Positions 45,038-55,651 of a DNA stretch of 64,000 nt are shown one piece after another. This DNA comes from Xanthobacter autotrophicus (GTDB lineage Bacteria > Pseudomonadota > Alphaproteobacteria > Rhizobiales > Xanthobacteraceae). A program made the translations under genes and the position numbers. The stretch is taken from assembly GCF_005871085.1 (NCBI RefSeq), contig NZ_VAUP01000035.1, positions 1-64,000 on the forward strand. Direction: 5' to 3'. Positions within the stretch are counted from its first letter, which is position 1. Every line of letters starts with the position of its first letter. A model generated the notes under the pieces. The model was not told where the DNA came from. It did no database searches and worked only from the letters and a program-made list of their open reading frames with translations.

Positions 45038-45238
45038 TTAGGCGGCCTCAAGTGCTTTCAGGTCCGCGCGCTTCTTTTCCAGCTCGGCGAAGGCGCTGTG
45101 CGCCCTCTTGGCGACATCCATGATCGTCTCCCAGCTGATGGGGAGTTCCTCGGACAGATCGTGGAGGTCCATTTTTGCCTGCGTCGCCTTGGCGGACAGC
45201 TTCTTGATTTCGGCCTTGAGTTCTTCCACGTCGCTCAT
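45038..45238 (-). CDS. CCE_0567-family (DUF683) nif-associated metalloprotein
   Basis: The 66-residue helical hairpin protein has E-E-L-K-A-E-I-K-K-L near residue 5 and is typical of the small DUF683/CCE_0567 family encoded between nifX-DUF269 and fdxB in many clusters. The family is thought to bind metal. It lies 15 bp after the DUF269 gene. Confidence 0.9.
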   Translation of the reverse strand: MSDVEELKAEIKKLSAKATQAKMDLHDLSEELPISWETIMDVAKRAHSAFAELEKKRADLKALEAA

Positions 45239-45253
45239 GGGTGCACCTGATCT

Positions 45254-45724
45254 TCAGTAGTTGGCCACTTCCGGGAACTTCCGGATCATCTCGACGCCCG
45301 AGGCGACGAACTTCGTCCCCTCCTCGGCGAGCTTGCCGAGATTGTCGAAACCATAGCGGTGAACGTCCCGCAGCTGCTTGTTGACCACGATCAGCCGGCC
45401 GCCGATGAGCACCATGCGGCCGAAGCCCTCGTGGCTCATCTTCAGCATGGGGGTGATCATCACCTTGGTCTCACGCTCGATCAGGAGACACACGGCGTTG
45501 AAGAACAGCTCCATGCGCCAGATGGTCTCGGGATCGGGATCGCCGATGATGGGGAGAGCCCGACGGGCTTCCTTGTCCACGATGTATTCGGCGATGAGAT
45601 CAAGATCCGCCTTGCCTTCCCACGCTCCATGGGTGTCCTGGGCGCGCCAGACCTTGATGAGTTGCTTGATGAACGGATTGTCTTCGGCCGATACCGGCTC
45701 GATCACTTGCGCTGCTTCGGACAT
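45254..45724 (-). CDS. NifX-associated protein (DUF269)
   Basis: The 156-residue protein is the DUF269 partner found next to nifX, with [13 protein letters not shown] near residue 19 and F-N-A-V-C-L-L-I near 72. The function is unknown but it is conserved in nif operons. The ATG at 45724 is the family start, 8 bp after nifX. Confidence 0.94.
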   Translation of the reverse strand: MSEAAQVIEPVSAEDNPFIKQLIKVWRAQDTHGAWEGKADLDLIAEYIVDKEARRALPIIGDPDPETIWRMELFFNAVCLLIERETKVMITPMLKMSHEGFGRMVLIGGRLIVVNKQLRDVHRYGFDNLGKLAEEGTKFVASGVEMIRKFPEVANY

Positions 45725-45732
45725 GTCAATCC

Positions 45733-46128
45733 TCATTCATCAAAATCGAAAGTACGTTCCTGGCCCTTCGACATAACCTTGCGCAGCCAGGGCGGAGGCG
45801 TGCCGCGCAGCACCGTGGCCAGCTTCTCGATGAGGTCTTCGATCTCCTCGGGCTGGTTCACCTTCATGGGGTGGATGTTGTTGGCCACCACCCGCGCCGC
45901 GCCGGAGCCGCCGATGGCAGCCACGTAGAGGATCGCGCAATCCTTGATCGCCTCGATCTTCGGGGCGAGCTTGTCCTCATTGCCGTCTTCCTTCAGGTCG
46001 CCGTCGAACTCGATGGCTTCCACGAAATGATGGCTTTCCGGACCCACCTCGTAGATGGCGATGTTCTTGGCCCACCCGAAATGGGCATCGACCCTTTTGA
46101 GGTCCTGGGTTGCAAATGCGACTTTCAT
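45733..46128 (-). CDS. nifX: NifX, FeMo-co/NifB-co carrier
   Basis: NifX binds NifB-co and FeMo-co intermediates during assembly. The 131-residue protein begins M-K-V-A-F-A-T-Q-D and has V-D-A-H-F-G-W-A-K near residue 13, which holds the ligand His. It follows nifN by 24 bp. Confidence 0.96.
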   Translation of the reverse strand: MKVAFATQDLKRVDAHFGWAKNIAIYEVGPESHHFVEAIEFDGDLKEDGNEDKLAPKIEAIKDCAILYVAAIGGSGAARVVANNIHPMKVNQPEEIEDLIEKLATVLRGTPPPWLRKVMSKGQERTFDFDE

Positions 46129-46152
46129 GGGAGGGTGCGCCTCTGCTCGTTC

Positions 46153-47580
46153 TTAGTGGTGGGAGGTGCTCACGACGGTGCCGTGGGTGGGCGTCGTCGC
46201 AGGGGCGTGCGAATGGCCGTGACCATCCCCGTCCCACGGATTTTTCCAGGTGTCGGGCGTCACCTCATGGTTCGCCTCGTGATCGGCGATGCAGAGGTTC
46301 GCCAACGTGAAGATCAGTTCGCGCGTGCCGCGATAGCCGACAATCATCCGGTGCCCGGCGCCGATGCGGTCGAACATGGGAATGCCGATGCGGTGGAACG
46401 GAATGTTCAGCCGCTCCGCCGCCTGCCGGCCGTGGGAATGGGTCAGCAGCAGGTCGCAGCCGCGTTCTTTCGCCAGCGTCTCCAGATCCTCGAGGTCGCC
46501 GAGCAGCACCTCTTCCGCCTGGAGCTTCTCGAACACCGGCGACTGGGTGGTGGTGACCGCCGTAGTGATGTGCGTGCCCATCTCGTGGAGCATGGACGCC
46601 ACATCGAACAACAGGTCCGGCTCCGCCCCGATGGCGAGCTTGCGCCCGCCCAGGTGGAAGTGGGCATCCAGCATGGCATCCACCAGCTGGCCGCGCTGCC
46701 GGCGATACTTCTTCGGCACCTCGCGCCCCGAGATTTCGCTCAGGAACATGAAGAATTCATCGTTGGGCCCAAGCCCGCACAGCCGCTCGAACAGCCGGTA
46801 GGGAACCCCGGTCTTCTTCTCCATGGCCTCGGCCGCGCGACGCATCTGCGCGCCGATGGCGATGGTCCAGGAGGCCTCGCCCATGGTGGCGATCTCCTCC
46901 ACCCCGATGCCGCCGATGGTGGTGGGCGTGAAGTCGTCCGGGATGTGCCCGTCCAGCGAACCCGCCAGGTCCGGCAGGAAGGAGGGCTCCAGACCGAAAT
47001 CCTCGAAGATGGAGCGCAGTTCGTCGAGATCGCCGGGCTGCAGGTGGGAGCCCGGCAGCACGTTGACGCGCCTGGGATCGCGCTTGGCGTCCGGCTCCGG
47101 CGTCTTCACCAGAACCTCGACCATCTTGGCGACCGTCTTCTCCCAGCCGTCCTGGAAGGCGTCCTTGAAGTCGGGCGTGGAGACATAGACCATGGGGAAG
47201 TCGGCGAGCTGCGGATACTTGGCGCGGATCAGCTTGATGTAGCCGTCCACGTCATCGCCCTTGGTCTCGGTGACGCCGGTGGAGCAGATGCCGATGATTT
47301 CCGGCTTGGTCCGGTTGTAGATGTTGAGAACCGCCTGCTCCACGTTGTCGAGGCCGCCGAGCACGGTGGCCACCTCGCTCATGGCGGTGGTCTGGAGCGG
47401 GATCGCCTCCTTGAAGTGGCGCACGAACAGCACCAGGCCGAATGAGGTGCAGCCCTGCGAACCGTGCAGCAGCGGCATGGCACCGCGAAGCCCCATGAAG
47501 GCGAGCGCGCCGCCGATGGGCTGGCTCATCTTCAGGGGATTGACCGCGCAGGCCTTCTTGCCCGTGACGAATTTCGCCAT
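46153..47580 (-). CDS. nifN: FeMo-cofactor assembly scaffold subunit NifN
   Basis: NifN with NifE forms the scaffold on which NifB-co becomes FeMo-co. The 475-residue protein is related to NifK and has C-A-V-N-P-L-K-M-S-Q-P near residue 11 and G-S-Q-G-C-T-S-F near 40. The C-terminal tail is His-rich (H-G-H-S-H), a possible metal-binding stretch. It starts 9 bp after nifE. Confidence 0.97.
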   Translation of the reverse strand: MAKFVTGKKACAVNPLKMSQPIGGALAFMGLRGAMPLLHGSQGCTSFGLVLFVRHFKEAIPLQTTAMSEVATVLGGLDNVEQAVLNIYNRTKPEIIGICSTGVTETKGDDVDGYIKLIRAKYPQLADFPMVYVSTPDFKDAFQDGWEKTVAKMVEVLVKTPEPDAKRDPRRVNVLPGSHLQPGDLDELRSIFEDFGLEPSFLPDLAGSLDGHIPDDFTPTTIGGIGVEEIATMGEASWTIAIGAQMRRAAEAMEKKTGVPYRLFERLCGLGPNDEFFMFLSEISGREVPKKYRRQRGQLVDAMLDAHFHLGGRKLAIGAEPDLLFDVASMLHEMGTHITTAVTTTQSPVFEKLQAEEVLLGDLEDLETLAKERGCDLLLTHSHGRQAAERLNIPFHRIGIPMFDRIGAGHRMIVGYRGTRELIFTLANLCIADHEANHEVTPDTWKNPWDGDGHGHSHAPATTPTHGTVVSTSHH

Positions 47581-47589
47581 GCCGGCCTC

Positions 47590-49485
47590 CTATTCCGCTG
47601 CCACGAGGGTGGCCGGCGTGTTCGCCGCGGCCGCGTCCAGCATGTCCTCGATGCGCTCGGCGCAGCCGCCGCAGCCGCCGGTGGCCTTGGTCTGCGCCTT
47701 CACTTCGGCGAGGTTGCCGGCGCCGGCCTGGATGGCATCCTCGATGGTGCCCACATCCACGCTCATGCAGTTGCACACCTTCTTGGCGCGCCGCTTGGCT
47801 TCGGCCGCGACCGGATCAAGCTCCGGCTCTTCCGCCGGCACCAAGCCACGGGCCTCGAAGATCTCCTCGATGCGACCGGCACAGGCGCCGCAGCCGCCGG
47901 AGGCATTGGTGTGGGTCTTCACGCCTTCCACGGTGGTGAGGCCGTGGGCCGCGATGGCGTCCTCGATGGTGCCGAGGTCGACGCTCTTGCAGTTGCAGAT
48001 CTTCTTGGCCCGGCGCGCCTTTTCGGCGGCCACCGGATCGGCGGCGAGGGCTGCGGCTTCCGCCTCCATCTCGGCGATGGCGCGGTTCTGCCAGTTGTTG
48101 GCCGGGTTGTCCCACGGGGCGGGCTTGCGCACCTGCTCCCAGATGGGGTTGTAGAGCGCCTTGTCGATCTCCTCGACCAGCTTCACCATGCCCACATAGC
48201 CCATGTAGGCGTGGTGGCGCTCCTGGTTGATGTCGAGCCACGGCATGGCCGCCTTGAGCGCGATGAACTGCGACCGGCCGCCCGAGAGCATGATGTCGGC
48301 CTTCGCGTCCTTCAGCATCTTGTACATTTCGCGGGGCGTCATGTCGTCGATCATGTGGGCGTCCTGCCCCATGAGTTCCTTGATGCGCTCCTTGTCCTCG
48401 CGGGTCGACTTCTTCACCGAGGTGCCCACCAGCTCGAGGCCGGCTTCCTGCAGCGCCGCCACCACCGACCAGGACTTCACGCCGCCGGTGATGAGCAGCA
48501 CCTTCTTGTCCTTGAAGCGGGGCTTGTACTTGGCGATGGCCGCCCAGGCGTTCGCCTCCTCGCGCTCGATGAGGGCTTCGGTACGGTCCATCAGCTCGGG
48601 ATCGGCGCCGCGCTCGATGAGCATGCGGGCGATCTCGCGGAGCGAGTCGGACGAATCCTGGATGCCGTAGAACGAGCCCTCGAAGAAGGGGATATCGTAG
48701 CGCTCCTCCATCTTGCGGGCCACGTTGATCATGGCCTTGGAGCACACCATCATCGCCGCCTTGGCGCGGTGCGACGAGGCCACATCCTTGTAGCGCCCGT
48801 CGCCGGAGATGCAGGCCATGATGCGGATGCCGAGCTCGTCGAGCAGCGGCTTCACCTGCCACAATTCACCGGACAGATTGTATTCGCCGATGATGTTGAG
48901 GTCATAGGGCGTGGTGTACTCCGGCTCCTCGGTGCCGATGACGTGCTGGAGGATGGCCTCGCCGGCGAGCTTGTTGCCGAGATTCTTCGGACCCACGAAG
49001 CCGGGCGAGTTCACCGGGATCACCGGCGTGCCGAACTTCTCCTTCGCCGCCTTGCAGACCGCGTCGATGTCGTCGCCGATCATGGCGGGCACGCAGGTCT
49101 GATAGACGAAGACGGCGGGGGGATTGTACTTTTCGATGATTTCCTTGATCGACTTGAACAGGCGCTTCTCGCCGCCGAACACCACGTCGGTCTCGTTGAT
49201 GTCCGTAGTGAAGCCGGTGCGCCAGATCTGCGAGCCGGACGATTTCGCGCCGCGATTGTCCCAGCTGTTGCCCTCGCAGGCGATGGGGCCATGCACGAGA
49301 TGGGCGACGTCGGTCAGGGGCTGGAGGGCGATCTTGGCGCCGTCGAAGGCGCAGCCGCCGGCGGCACCGCCAGGCTGGAGCTGCTTGGTGCACCCCTTTT
49401 TCTTTTCCGCTTCCGATTTGTTCTGGTTCTTCGCGCAGCTTGGCTCGTTGAAGACTTCCTGGATCGTGGCGGAAACCGAGCTCAT
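47590..49485 (-). CDS. nifE: NifE scaffold subunit with two C-terminal BFD-like [2Fe-2S] domains
   Basis: Residues 1 to about 470 are a normal NifE, with H-G-P-I-A-C-E-G-N-S-W near residue 64 and G-G-R-S-Q-F-I near 415. After this come two tandem copies of a BFD-like 2Fe-2S domain: K-I-C-N-C at 495 with C-G-A-C at 532-535, and K-V-C-N-C at 569 with C-G-G-C at 605-608. The whole protein is 631 residues against about 470 for usual NifE. BFD domains accept electrons and bind 2Fe-2S clusters, so the fusion may bring electrons or Fe-S directly to the NifEN scaffold. Confidence 0.95.
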   Translation of the reverse strand: MSSVSATIQEVFNEPSCAKNQNKSEAEKKKGCTKQLQPGGAAGGCAFDGAKIALQPLTDVAHLVHGPIACEGNSWDNRGAKSSGSQIWRTGFTTDINETDVVFGGEKRLFKSIKEIIEKYNPPAVFVYQTCVPAMIGDDIDAVCKAAKEKFGTPVIPVNSPGFVGPKNLGNKLAGEAILQHVIGTEEPEYTTPYDLNIIGEYNLSGELWQVKPLLDELGIRIMACISGDGRYKDVASSHRAKAAMMVCSKAMINVARKMEERYDIPFFEGSFYGIQDSSDSLREIARMLIERGADPELMDRTEALIEREEANAWAAIAKYKPRFKDKKVLLITGGVKSWSVVAALQEAGLELVGTSVKKSTREDKERIKELMGQDAHMIDDMTPREMYKMLKDAKADIMLSGGRSQFIALKAAMPWLDINQERHHAYMGYVGMVKLVEEIDKALYNPIWEQVRKPAPWDNPANNWQNRAIAEMEAEAAALAADPVAAEKARRAKKICNCKSVDLGTIEDAIAAHGLTTVEGVKTHTNASGGCGACAGRIEEIFEARGLVPAEEPELDPVAAEAKRRAKKVCNCMSVDVGTIEDAIQAGAGNLAEVKAQTKATGGCGGCAERIEDMLDAAAANTPATLVAAE

Positions 49486-49554
49486 GGATCTCTCCTTCGA
49501 GAAGCGGGCTGTGTAAAGATCAGAACTTCCGAAAAGGGCAGGCTCCCGTTCGGG

Positions 49555-49580
49555 CCGGCCCGGGCGGGGCCCCGGGCCGG
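49555..49580 (-). promoter_or_regulatory. GC hairpin between nifK and nifE
   Basis: CCGGCCCGGG pairs with CCCGGGCCGG around 6 bases. It is placed after nifK and before nifE and could reduce read-through from the structural to the scaffold genes or stabilise the nifHDK message. Confidence 0.6.
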
Positions 49581-49605
49581 ATCGATTTTCGTCAGACTTC
49601 TGCGA

Positions 49606-51165
49606 TCAACGGATGATGTCGAACGAGTAGTCGGTCTTGGCGGGGACGATGGTGTTCTGGTCGATGGTGTCGAAGATCTTGTCCAGGATCCACACCAGAA
49701 CGTTCATGCCGCCCTGATAGCCCCACACCGGGTAGCGGTGGTGGTGGTGACGGTCGAACACCGGGAAGCCGATGCGGATCAGCGGGGTGCCCGTGTCGCG
49801 CTCGAGATACTTGCCGTAGGTGTTGCCGATGAGGAAGTCGACCGGCTCCGTGAAGAGCAGCGACCGCATGTGCCAGAGGTCACGCCCGGGATAGACGTTG
49901 CAGTTCTGGCCGAACGGCGACGAGTCGAACAGGGCCTGCACCTTGTCGGCCCACTTCTTGTTGCCGTTGGTGGCAAGCACGTGGGTCGGCTCGGCACCGA
50001 GCTCGAGCAGGAAGGCCGCGAGGCCCAGGCACAGGTCCGGATCGCCGTAGATGGCGAACTTCTTGCCGTGGATGTGGGCGTTGGAGTCCGCAATGGCGTC
50101 CACCAGGCGGCCACGCTCCTTGGCGAGAGCTTCCGGGATCGGCTTGCCGGAGATCCGGGAGATCGCCATCAGGAACTCGTCGGTGCCCTTCACGCCCACA
50201 GGGTGGTTGAAGGCAACCACTTCCTGGCCATGGCTGGCGATGAGCGGCAGGGTCTTCTCGGTGCAGTATTCCTGCATGGAGATGGTGGCCTTGGCGTGCA
50301 GCGCGTCGGCTGCCTCTTCCAGGGTCGTGCCGCCGTCATACATGCGGAATTCGCCGTCGGTGGGGGTGTCCCACACTTCGGAATTGTCGGCGAGGATGGT
50401 GTATTCCACGTCCATCAGGCCGAACAGGCGCTTGACTTCACGCAGGTTGCCGACGGTGTAGCCGTCGAAGCCGCCGATGAAGTTGATCTTCTCGTTCGGG
50501 ACGCGCTCCAGCTTCGGCGCGGTGCCGGCCTTGCCGTCCCAGAAGTGCTCGAAGATGCCCTTCATGACGTTGTCGTAGCCGGTGATGTGGCTGCCGACGA
50601 ACGCGGGGGTGTGAGCGAAGGGGACGTCGTATTCCTGCGGAACCGAGCCCTTTTCCTTGGCAGTCTTGATGAAGGCGTTCAGGTCGTCACCGATGACTTC
50701 CGCCATGCAGGTGGTGGAGACCGAGATCATCTTCGGCTTGTACATGCTGTAGGTGTTGGCGAGGCCGTCAATCATATTGTTCAGGCCGCCGAACACCGCC
50801 GCGTCTTCCGTCATGGACGAGGACACGCAGGAGCTGGGCTCCTTGAAGTGACGGGAGAAGTGCGAGCGATAGTAGGCGACGCAGCCCTGCGAGCCGTGCA
50901 CGAAGGGGATGGTCTGCTCGAAGCCGACGGCGGCGAACACGGCGCCGAGCGGCTGACAGGCCTTGGCCGGGTTCACAGTCAGAGCTTCGCGGGCGAAGTT
51001 CTTTTCCTTGTACTCAGGCGTCTTGGCCCACTCGCGGACGCGCTCGACTTCGGCGGGATCGCGGGGGTTCTCGAACAGCTTCTTCTTGTTGGCCAGCATC
51101 TGCTGGTACTCGGGACCGCGGAACAGCTCGAAGTGATCGAGCACGTTATCTGCATTCTGTGGCAT
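49606..51165 (-). CDS. nifK: Nitrogenase molybdenum-iron protein beta chain
   Basis: This is the beta subunit of the MoFe protein, sharing the P-cluster. The 519-residue protein has A-C-Q-P-L-G near residue 69, G-S-Q-G-C-V-A-Y-Y near 94 and T-T-C-M-A-E-V near 152, the three P-cluster cysteines. The length is normal for NifK. Confidence 0.98.
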   Translation of the reverse strand: MPQNADNVLDHFELFRGPEYQQMLANKKKLFENPRDPAEVERVREWAKTPEYKEKNFAREALTVNPAKACQPLGAVFAAVGFEQTIPFVHGSQGCVAYYRSHFSRHFKEPSSCVSSSMTEDAAVFGGLNNMIDGLANTYSMYKPKMISVSTTCMAEVIGDDLNAFIKTAKEKGSVPQEYDVPFAHTPAFVGSHITGYDNVMKGIFEHFWDGKAGTAPKLERVPNEKINFIGGFDGYTVGNLREVKRLFGLMDVEYTILADNSEVWDTPTDGEFRMYDGGTTLEEAADALHAKATISMQEYCTEKTLPLIASHGQEVVAFNHPVGVKGTDEFLMAISRISGKPIPEALAKERGRLVDAIADSNAHIHGKKFAIYGDPDLCLGLAAFLLELGAEPTHVLATNGNKKWADKVQALFDSSPFGQNCNVYPGRDLWHMRSLLFTEPVDFLIGNTYGKYLERDTGTPLIRIGFPVFDRHHHHRYPVWGYQGGMNVLVWILDKIFDTIDQNTIVPAKTDYSFDIIR

Positions 51166-51209
51166 CTCGAACCCCTATGGGTGGGTCAAACGGATCAAGC
51201 CCGCCAGGT

Positions 51210-51234
51210 GCCCCTCCCCGAAAAGGGGAGGGGC
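51210..51234 (-). promoter_or_regulatory. Hairpin between nifD and nifK
   Basis: GCCCCTCCCC pairs with GGGGAGGGGC around 5 bases. There is no gene in the 84-bp gap. Confidence 0.6.
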
Positions 51235-51249
51235 TTCGGGCTCAGGCGG

Positions 51250-52755
51250 TCACTCGGCCGCGAGCAGGCCCGGCTGCGCGGGAGCCTGCTTCCACGGAGC
51301 CTTGGTCATCTTCCAGACGGGGGAGTTGATGGCCATGTCCATGTCGCGGGCGAAGATGGCGAAGCCGTCATAGCCGTGATACGGGCCGGAATAGTCCCAG
51401 GAGTGCATCTGCCGGAACGGCACACCCATCTTCTGGAACACGTACTTTTCCTTGATGCCCGAGCCGACGAGATCAGGCTGGACCTTCTCGACGAACTTCT
51501 CGAACTCATAGCCGGTCACGTCGTCATAGATGATCGTGCCATCCTTGACGTAGTGCTGGGCGGTGCGCTGATAGTCGTCGTTGTGGCCGAACTCGTAACC
51601 CGTGCCGACCACTTCCATGCCGAGGTCTTCGTAGGCACCGATCACGTGACGGGGACGCAGGCCGCCCACGTACAGCATGACGGTCTTGCCCTCGAGCCGC
51701 GGACGGTACTTGGCAATGACCGCGTCCATGAGGGGCTGGTACTTGGCGATGACGCGCTCGGCGCCTTCCTTGATCTTGTCGTCGAAGTAGCCCGCGATCT
51801 TGCGGAGCGACTCAGCGATCTTGGACGGGCCGAAGAAGTTGTACTCGCACCACGGGATACCGAACTTCTCTTCCATGTGACGGGAGATGTAGTTCATCGA
51901 ACGGTAGCAGTGCAGGACGTTCAGCTTCGCCTTCGGAGTCGCCTCGAGCTCGGCGAGCGAGCCGTCACCGGACCACTGGGCGATCACGCGCAGGCCCATT
52001 TCCTCGAGCAGGATGCGCGAAGACCAGGCGTCGCCGCCGATGTTGTAGTCGCCGATGATGGCGACGTCATACGGCGAGGGATCGAAGCGGGGGGCCGCAT
52101 TCGGGTCCATCTTGTCGAACACCCAGTCCCGGATCGCATCGTTGGCGATGTGATGGCCGAGCGACTGGGACACGCCGCGGAAACCTTCGCAGCGGACCGG
52201 CACGATGGTCTTGTTGTCGTATTCCTTGGACTTCGCCTTGGACACGGCCTCGATGTCGTCGCCGATGAGGCCGATCGGGCACTCGGACTGGACGGTGATG
52301 CCGTTGTTCAGCGGGAACAGGTCCTGGATTTCGTCCATGATCTTGGCGAGCTTCTTGTCGCCGCCGAAGACGATGTCCTTTTCCTGGAAGTCCGAGGTGA
52401 ACTGCATCGTCACGAAGGTGTCGATACCCGTCGTGCCGATGTAGTAGTTGCGGCGGGCGGCCCAGCTGTACTGGCCGCAGCCCACCGGGCCGTGGGAGAT
52501 GTGGATCATGTCCTTGATGGGACCCCACACCACGCCCTTGGAACCGGCATACGCGCAGCCGCGGATCGTCATCACGCCCGGGATGGACTTGATGTTCGAC
52601 TTCACGCCGCAATCGGACTTGCCGGACTCGTGGACGTTGAGGTGCTTCGCGCGGCGCTTCGCGGTCTTCTCGGGATAAACCTTGAGAACTTCCGCGATGA
52701 GTTCTTTGTTACGCGCCTTGATTTCAGCAACGCTTTGCGGTTGGGCCAAGCTCAT
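51250..52755 (-). CDS. nifD: Nitrogenase molybdenum-iron protein alpha chain
   Basis: This is the alpha subunit of the MoFe protein, binding FeMo-co. The 501-residue protein has the P-cluster cysteines R-G-C-A-Y-A-G and H-G-P-V-G-C-G, S-E-C-P-I-G-L near 155, the G-H-H-I-A segment (His195 type), the FeMo-co Cys in L-H-C-Y-R-S-M and the His in Q-M-H-S-W-D-Y. This is the Mo form rather than V or Fe-only. It lies 76 bp after nifH2. Confidence 0.98.
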   Translation of the reverse strand: MSLAQPQSVAEIKARNKELIAEVLKVYPEKTAKRRAKHLNVHESGKSDCGVKSNIKSIPGVMTIRGCAYAGSKGVVWGPIKDMIHISHGPVGCGQYSWAARRNYYIGTTGIDTFVTMQFTSDFQEKDIVFGGDKKLAKIMDEIQDLFPLNNGITVQSECPIGLIGDDIEAVSKAKSKEYDNKTIVPVRCEGFRGVSQSLGHHIANDAIRDWVFDKMDPNAAPRFDPSPYDVAIIGDYNIGGDAWSSRILLEEMGLRVIAQWSGDGSLAELEATPKAKLNVLHCYRSMNYISRHMEEKFGIPWCEYNFFGPSKIAESLRKIAGYFDDKIKEGAERVIAKYQPLMDAVIAKYRPRLEGKTVMLYVGGLRPRHVIGAYEDLGMEVVGTGYEFGHNDDYQRTAQHYVKDGTIIYDDVTGYEFEKFVEKVQPDLVGSGIKEKYVFQKMGVPFRQMHSWDYSGPYHGYDGFAIFARDMDMAINSPVWKMTKAPWKQAPAQPGLLAAE

Positions 52756-52791
52756 TTCGCAATCTCGCTCTCGTTTTGGGTGCCGGATGAA

Positions 52792-52817
52792 GGCCGACCC
52801 CGCAATTGGGGCCGGCC
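52792..52817 (-). promoter_or_regulatory. Hairpin between nifH2 and nifD
   Basis: GGCCG and CCCC pair with GGGG and CGGCC around GCAATT with one mismatch. A stem between nifH and nifD is a known way to set the ratio of Fe protein to MoFe protein. Confidence 0.6.
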
Positions 52818-52823
52818 TCGCTG

Positions 52824-53732
<909 letters not shown>

Positions 53733-53876
53733 TAAGCCGACATTCGGTCCTGCCCGGTCTCTTCGGTGTGCGCCGGCTGGCGATCACACCCCGGGACGTT
53801 GCACTCCGGCGCGGATGCGGACGTGGCCTTTGTAGGGGCCCACAAAGCCAGCAACCTGTCGCCCGCACTAGAAGCT

Positions 53877-53892
53877 AGCAACCAGCGTGCCA
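53877..53892 (-). promoter_or_regulatory. Sigma54 -24/-12 promoter of nifH2DKENX
   Basis: Minus strand TGGCACG-CTGG-TTGCT, identical in sequence to the nifH1 promoter core at 11164-11179. The leader to the ATG is about 160 bases, similar to nifH1. Confidence 0.93.
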
Positions 53893-53960
53893 GCGGACCG
53901 CACTGCAAAAACGCGTTTGAAAACAGCTATTTACTAAATGATTGCCGGCACTTGCGCCCA

Positions 53961-53976
53961 TGTTCAGAACCCGACA
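53961..53976. promoter_or_regulatory. NifA upstream activator site 1 of nifH2
   Basis: Exact TGT-N10-ACA (TGT TCAGAACCCG ACA), about 69 bp from the promoter. Confidence 0.8.
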
Positions 53977-54010
53977 CAGGGTCATTTCGGCCGACACGCC
54001 AGTTTAGGGC

Positions 54011-54026
54011 TGTTTGAAACAGGACA
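54011..54026. promoter_or_regulatory. NifA upstream activator site 2 of nifH2
   Basis: Exact TGT-N10-ACA (TGT TTGAAACAGG ACA), 50 bp beyond the first site. Confidence 0.78.
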
Positions 54027-54335
54027 CTGCCGGAACCCCGTTCGGATCTGGCCGGAAGCCGACACAGGCGGTGCGAAGGTTTTGATGTCGCAAGTTCGAC
54101 GCGCAGCCCGACGCGTCCCGGGACGCGATGTCGGGCCCGCTGGCGTACGTGCGTCTGCGCGTCCGAAAACGCGTGCAGGAAATGGCGAATGGAAGGGGAT
54201 CGGTTCGGGGGCCGATGGGCCCGCATGGCGCCCGCCCCAGGTCGGGCCAGCCAGCAAATACCGCAAGCCGAAGACGGCAGGGTACGGCCAGACCCGGGAG
54301 AAATGGAAGAAAGCAGAAGCTGGGGAGATCGGAAT

Positions 54336-54361
54336 GACCGGGCGGGACAAGCCGCCCGGTC
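54336..54361 (-). terminator. Hairpin after sufS
   Basis: GACCGGGCGG pairs with CCGCCCGGTC around six bases, 28 bases past the sufS stop on the minus strand. The gap 53714-54388 holds this hairpin and the nifH2 control region, with no gene. Confidence 0.65.
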
Positions 54362-54388
54362 TTAAGGATCGCGCAGTGCGCGCGGCCC

Positions 54389-55651
54389 TCAGCCGATCAG
54401 TTCCTGAGCCTTCGACAGCGCCGCGACGAAGCGATCCACTTCCTCGCGGGTGTTGTAGAGGCCGAAGGAGGCCCGGCAGGTGGCGGTGACGCCGAAGCGC
54501 TCCATCAGCGGCATGGCGCAATGGGTGCCGGCGCGCACGGCGATGCCGTCATTGTCGATCAGCGTCGCGAAATCGTGGGCATGCGCGCCCTTGATCTCGA
54601 ACGAGATGATGGCGCCCTTGTCCTTGGCCGTGCCGATGATGCGCACGGAATTCAGCTCGCCGAGCCGCTCCTGCGCATAGCGGCACAGCTCCGCCTCGTG
54701 GGCGCGGATGCGGGCCTTGCCGATGGACTCGATATAATCCAGCGCAGCGCCGAGCCCCGCCGCCTGCACGATGGCCGGCGTGCCCGCCTCGAAGCGGTGG
54801 GGCGGATCACCATAGGTGACGCTGTCCTGCCGCACTTCGCGGATCATCTCGCCGCCGCCGTTGAAGGGCGGCATGGCTTCCAGGTGCTCATACTTGCCGT
54901 AGAGCGCGCCGATGCCGGTGGGCCCATACAGCTTGTGGCCGGTGATGATGTAGAAGTCGCAGTCGAGATCCTGCACGTCCACGTCGAGATGCACCGCGCC
55001 CTGGGACCCGTCCACCAGCACCGGAATGCCGCGGGCGTGGGCGATCTTCACCACCTCCTTCACCGGAACGGTGGTGCCCAGCACGTTGGACATCTGGGTG
55101 ATGGCCACCATCTTGGTCCGCTCGGTGAGCAGGGCCTCGAACTCGTCCATGAGGAAGTTGCCTTCCTCGTCCACCGGCGCCCACTTGATCACCGCGCCAT
55201 GGCTTTCCCGCAGGAAGTGCCAGGGCACGATATTGGCGTGATGCTCCATGATCGAGAGGACGATCTCGTCCCCCGGCTGGATGCGGGCCTTGCCGAAGGT
55301 GGCGGCGACGAGATTGATCGCCTCCGTCGCGCTGCGGGTGAAGATGATCTCCTCCGGCCGCGCGGCATTGAGAAAGCGCTGCACCCGGGCGCGCCCGCCC
55401 TCATAAGCCTCGGTCGCGGCATTGGCGAGATAATGCAGGCCGCGGTGCACGTTGGCATATTCGGAGGTGTAGACCTGCTGGATGCGATCCAGCACCTGGC
55501 GAGGCTTCTGGGCCGAGGCGCCATTGTCCAGATAGACCAGCGGCTTGCCGTTGACCTTCAGGTCGAGGATGGGGAAGTCCGCGCGCACGCGCATGACATC
55601 GTAGCTGCCGTTGGAAACGGCGGGGTGCGGAGCCGGGAGGGGAAGCATCAT
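54389..55651 (-). CDS. sufS: Cysteine desulfurase SufS
   Basis: SufS mobilises sulfur for the SUF Fe-S assembly system. The 420-residue PLP enzyme has the lysine motif I-T-G-H-K-L-Y-G near residue 236 and the active Cys in A-G-T-H-C-A-M-P near 374. It is distinct from NifS at 35641. The gene abuts sufD, which stops at the base after the ATG. Confidence 0.96.
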   Translation of the reverse strand: MMLPLPAPHPAVSNGSYDVMRVRADFPILDLKVNGKPLVYLDNGASAQKPRQVLDRIQQVYTSEYANVHRGLHYLANAATEAYEGGRARVQRFLNAARPEEIIFTRSATEAINLVAATFGKARIQPGDEIVLSIMEHHANIVPWHFLRESHGAVIKWAPVDEEGNFLMDEFEALLTERTKMVAITQMSNVLGTTVPVKEVVKIAHARGIPVLVDGSQGAVHLDVDVQDLDCDFYIITGHKLYGPTGIGALYGKYEHLEAMPPFNGGGEMIREVRQDSVTYGDPPHRFEAGTPAIVQAAGLGAALDYIESIGKARIRAHEAELCRYAQERLGELNSVRIIGTAKDKGAIISFEIKGAHAHDFATLIDNDGIAVRAGTHCAMPLMERFGVTATCRASFGLYNTREEVDRFVAALSKAQELIG

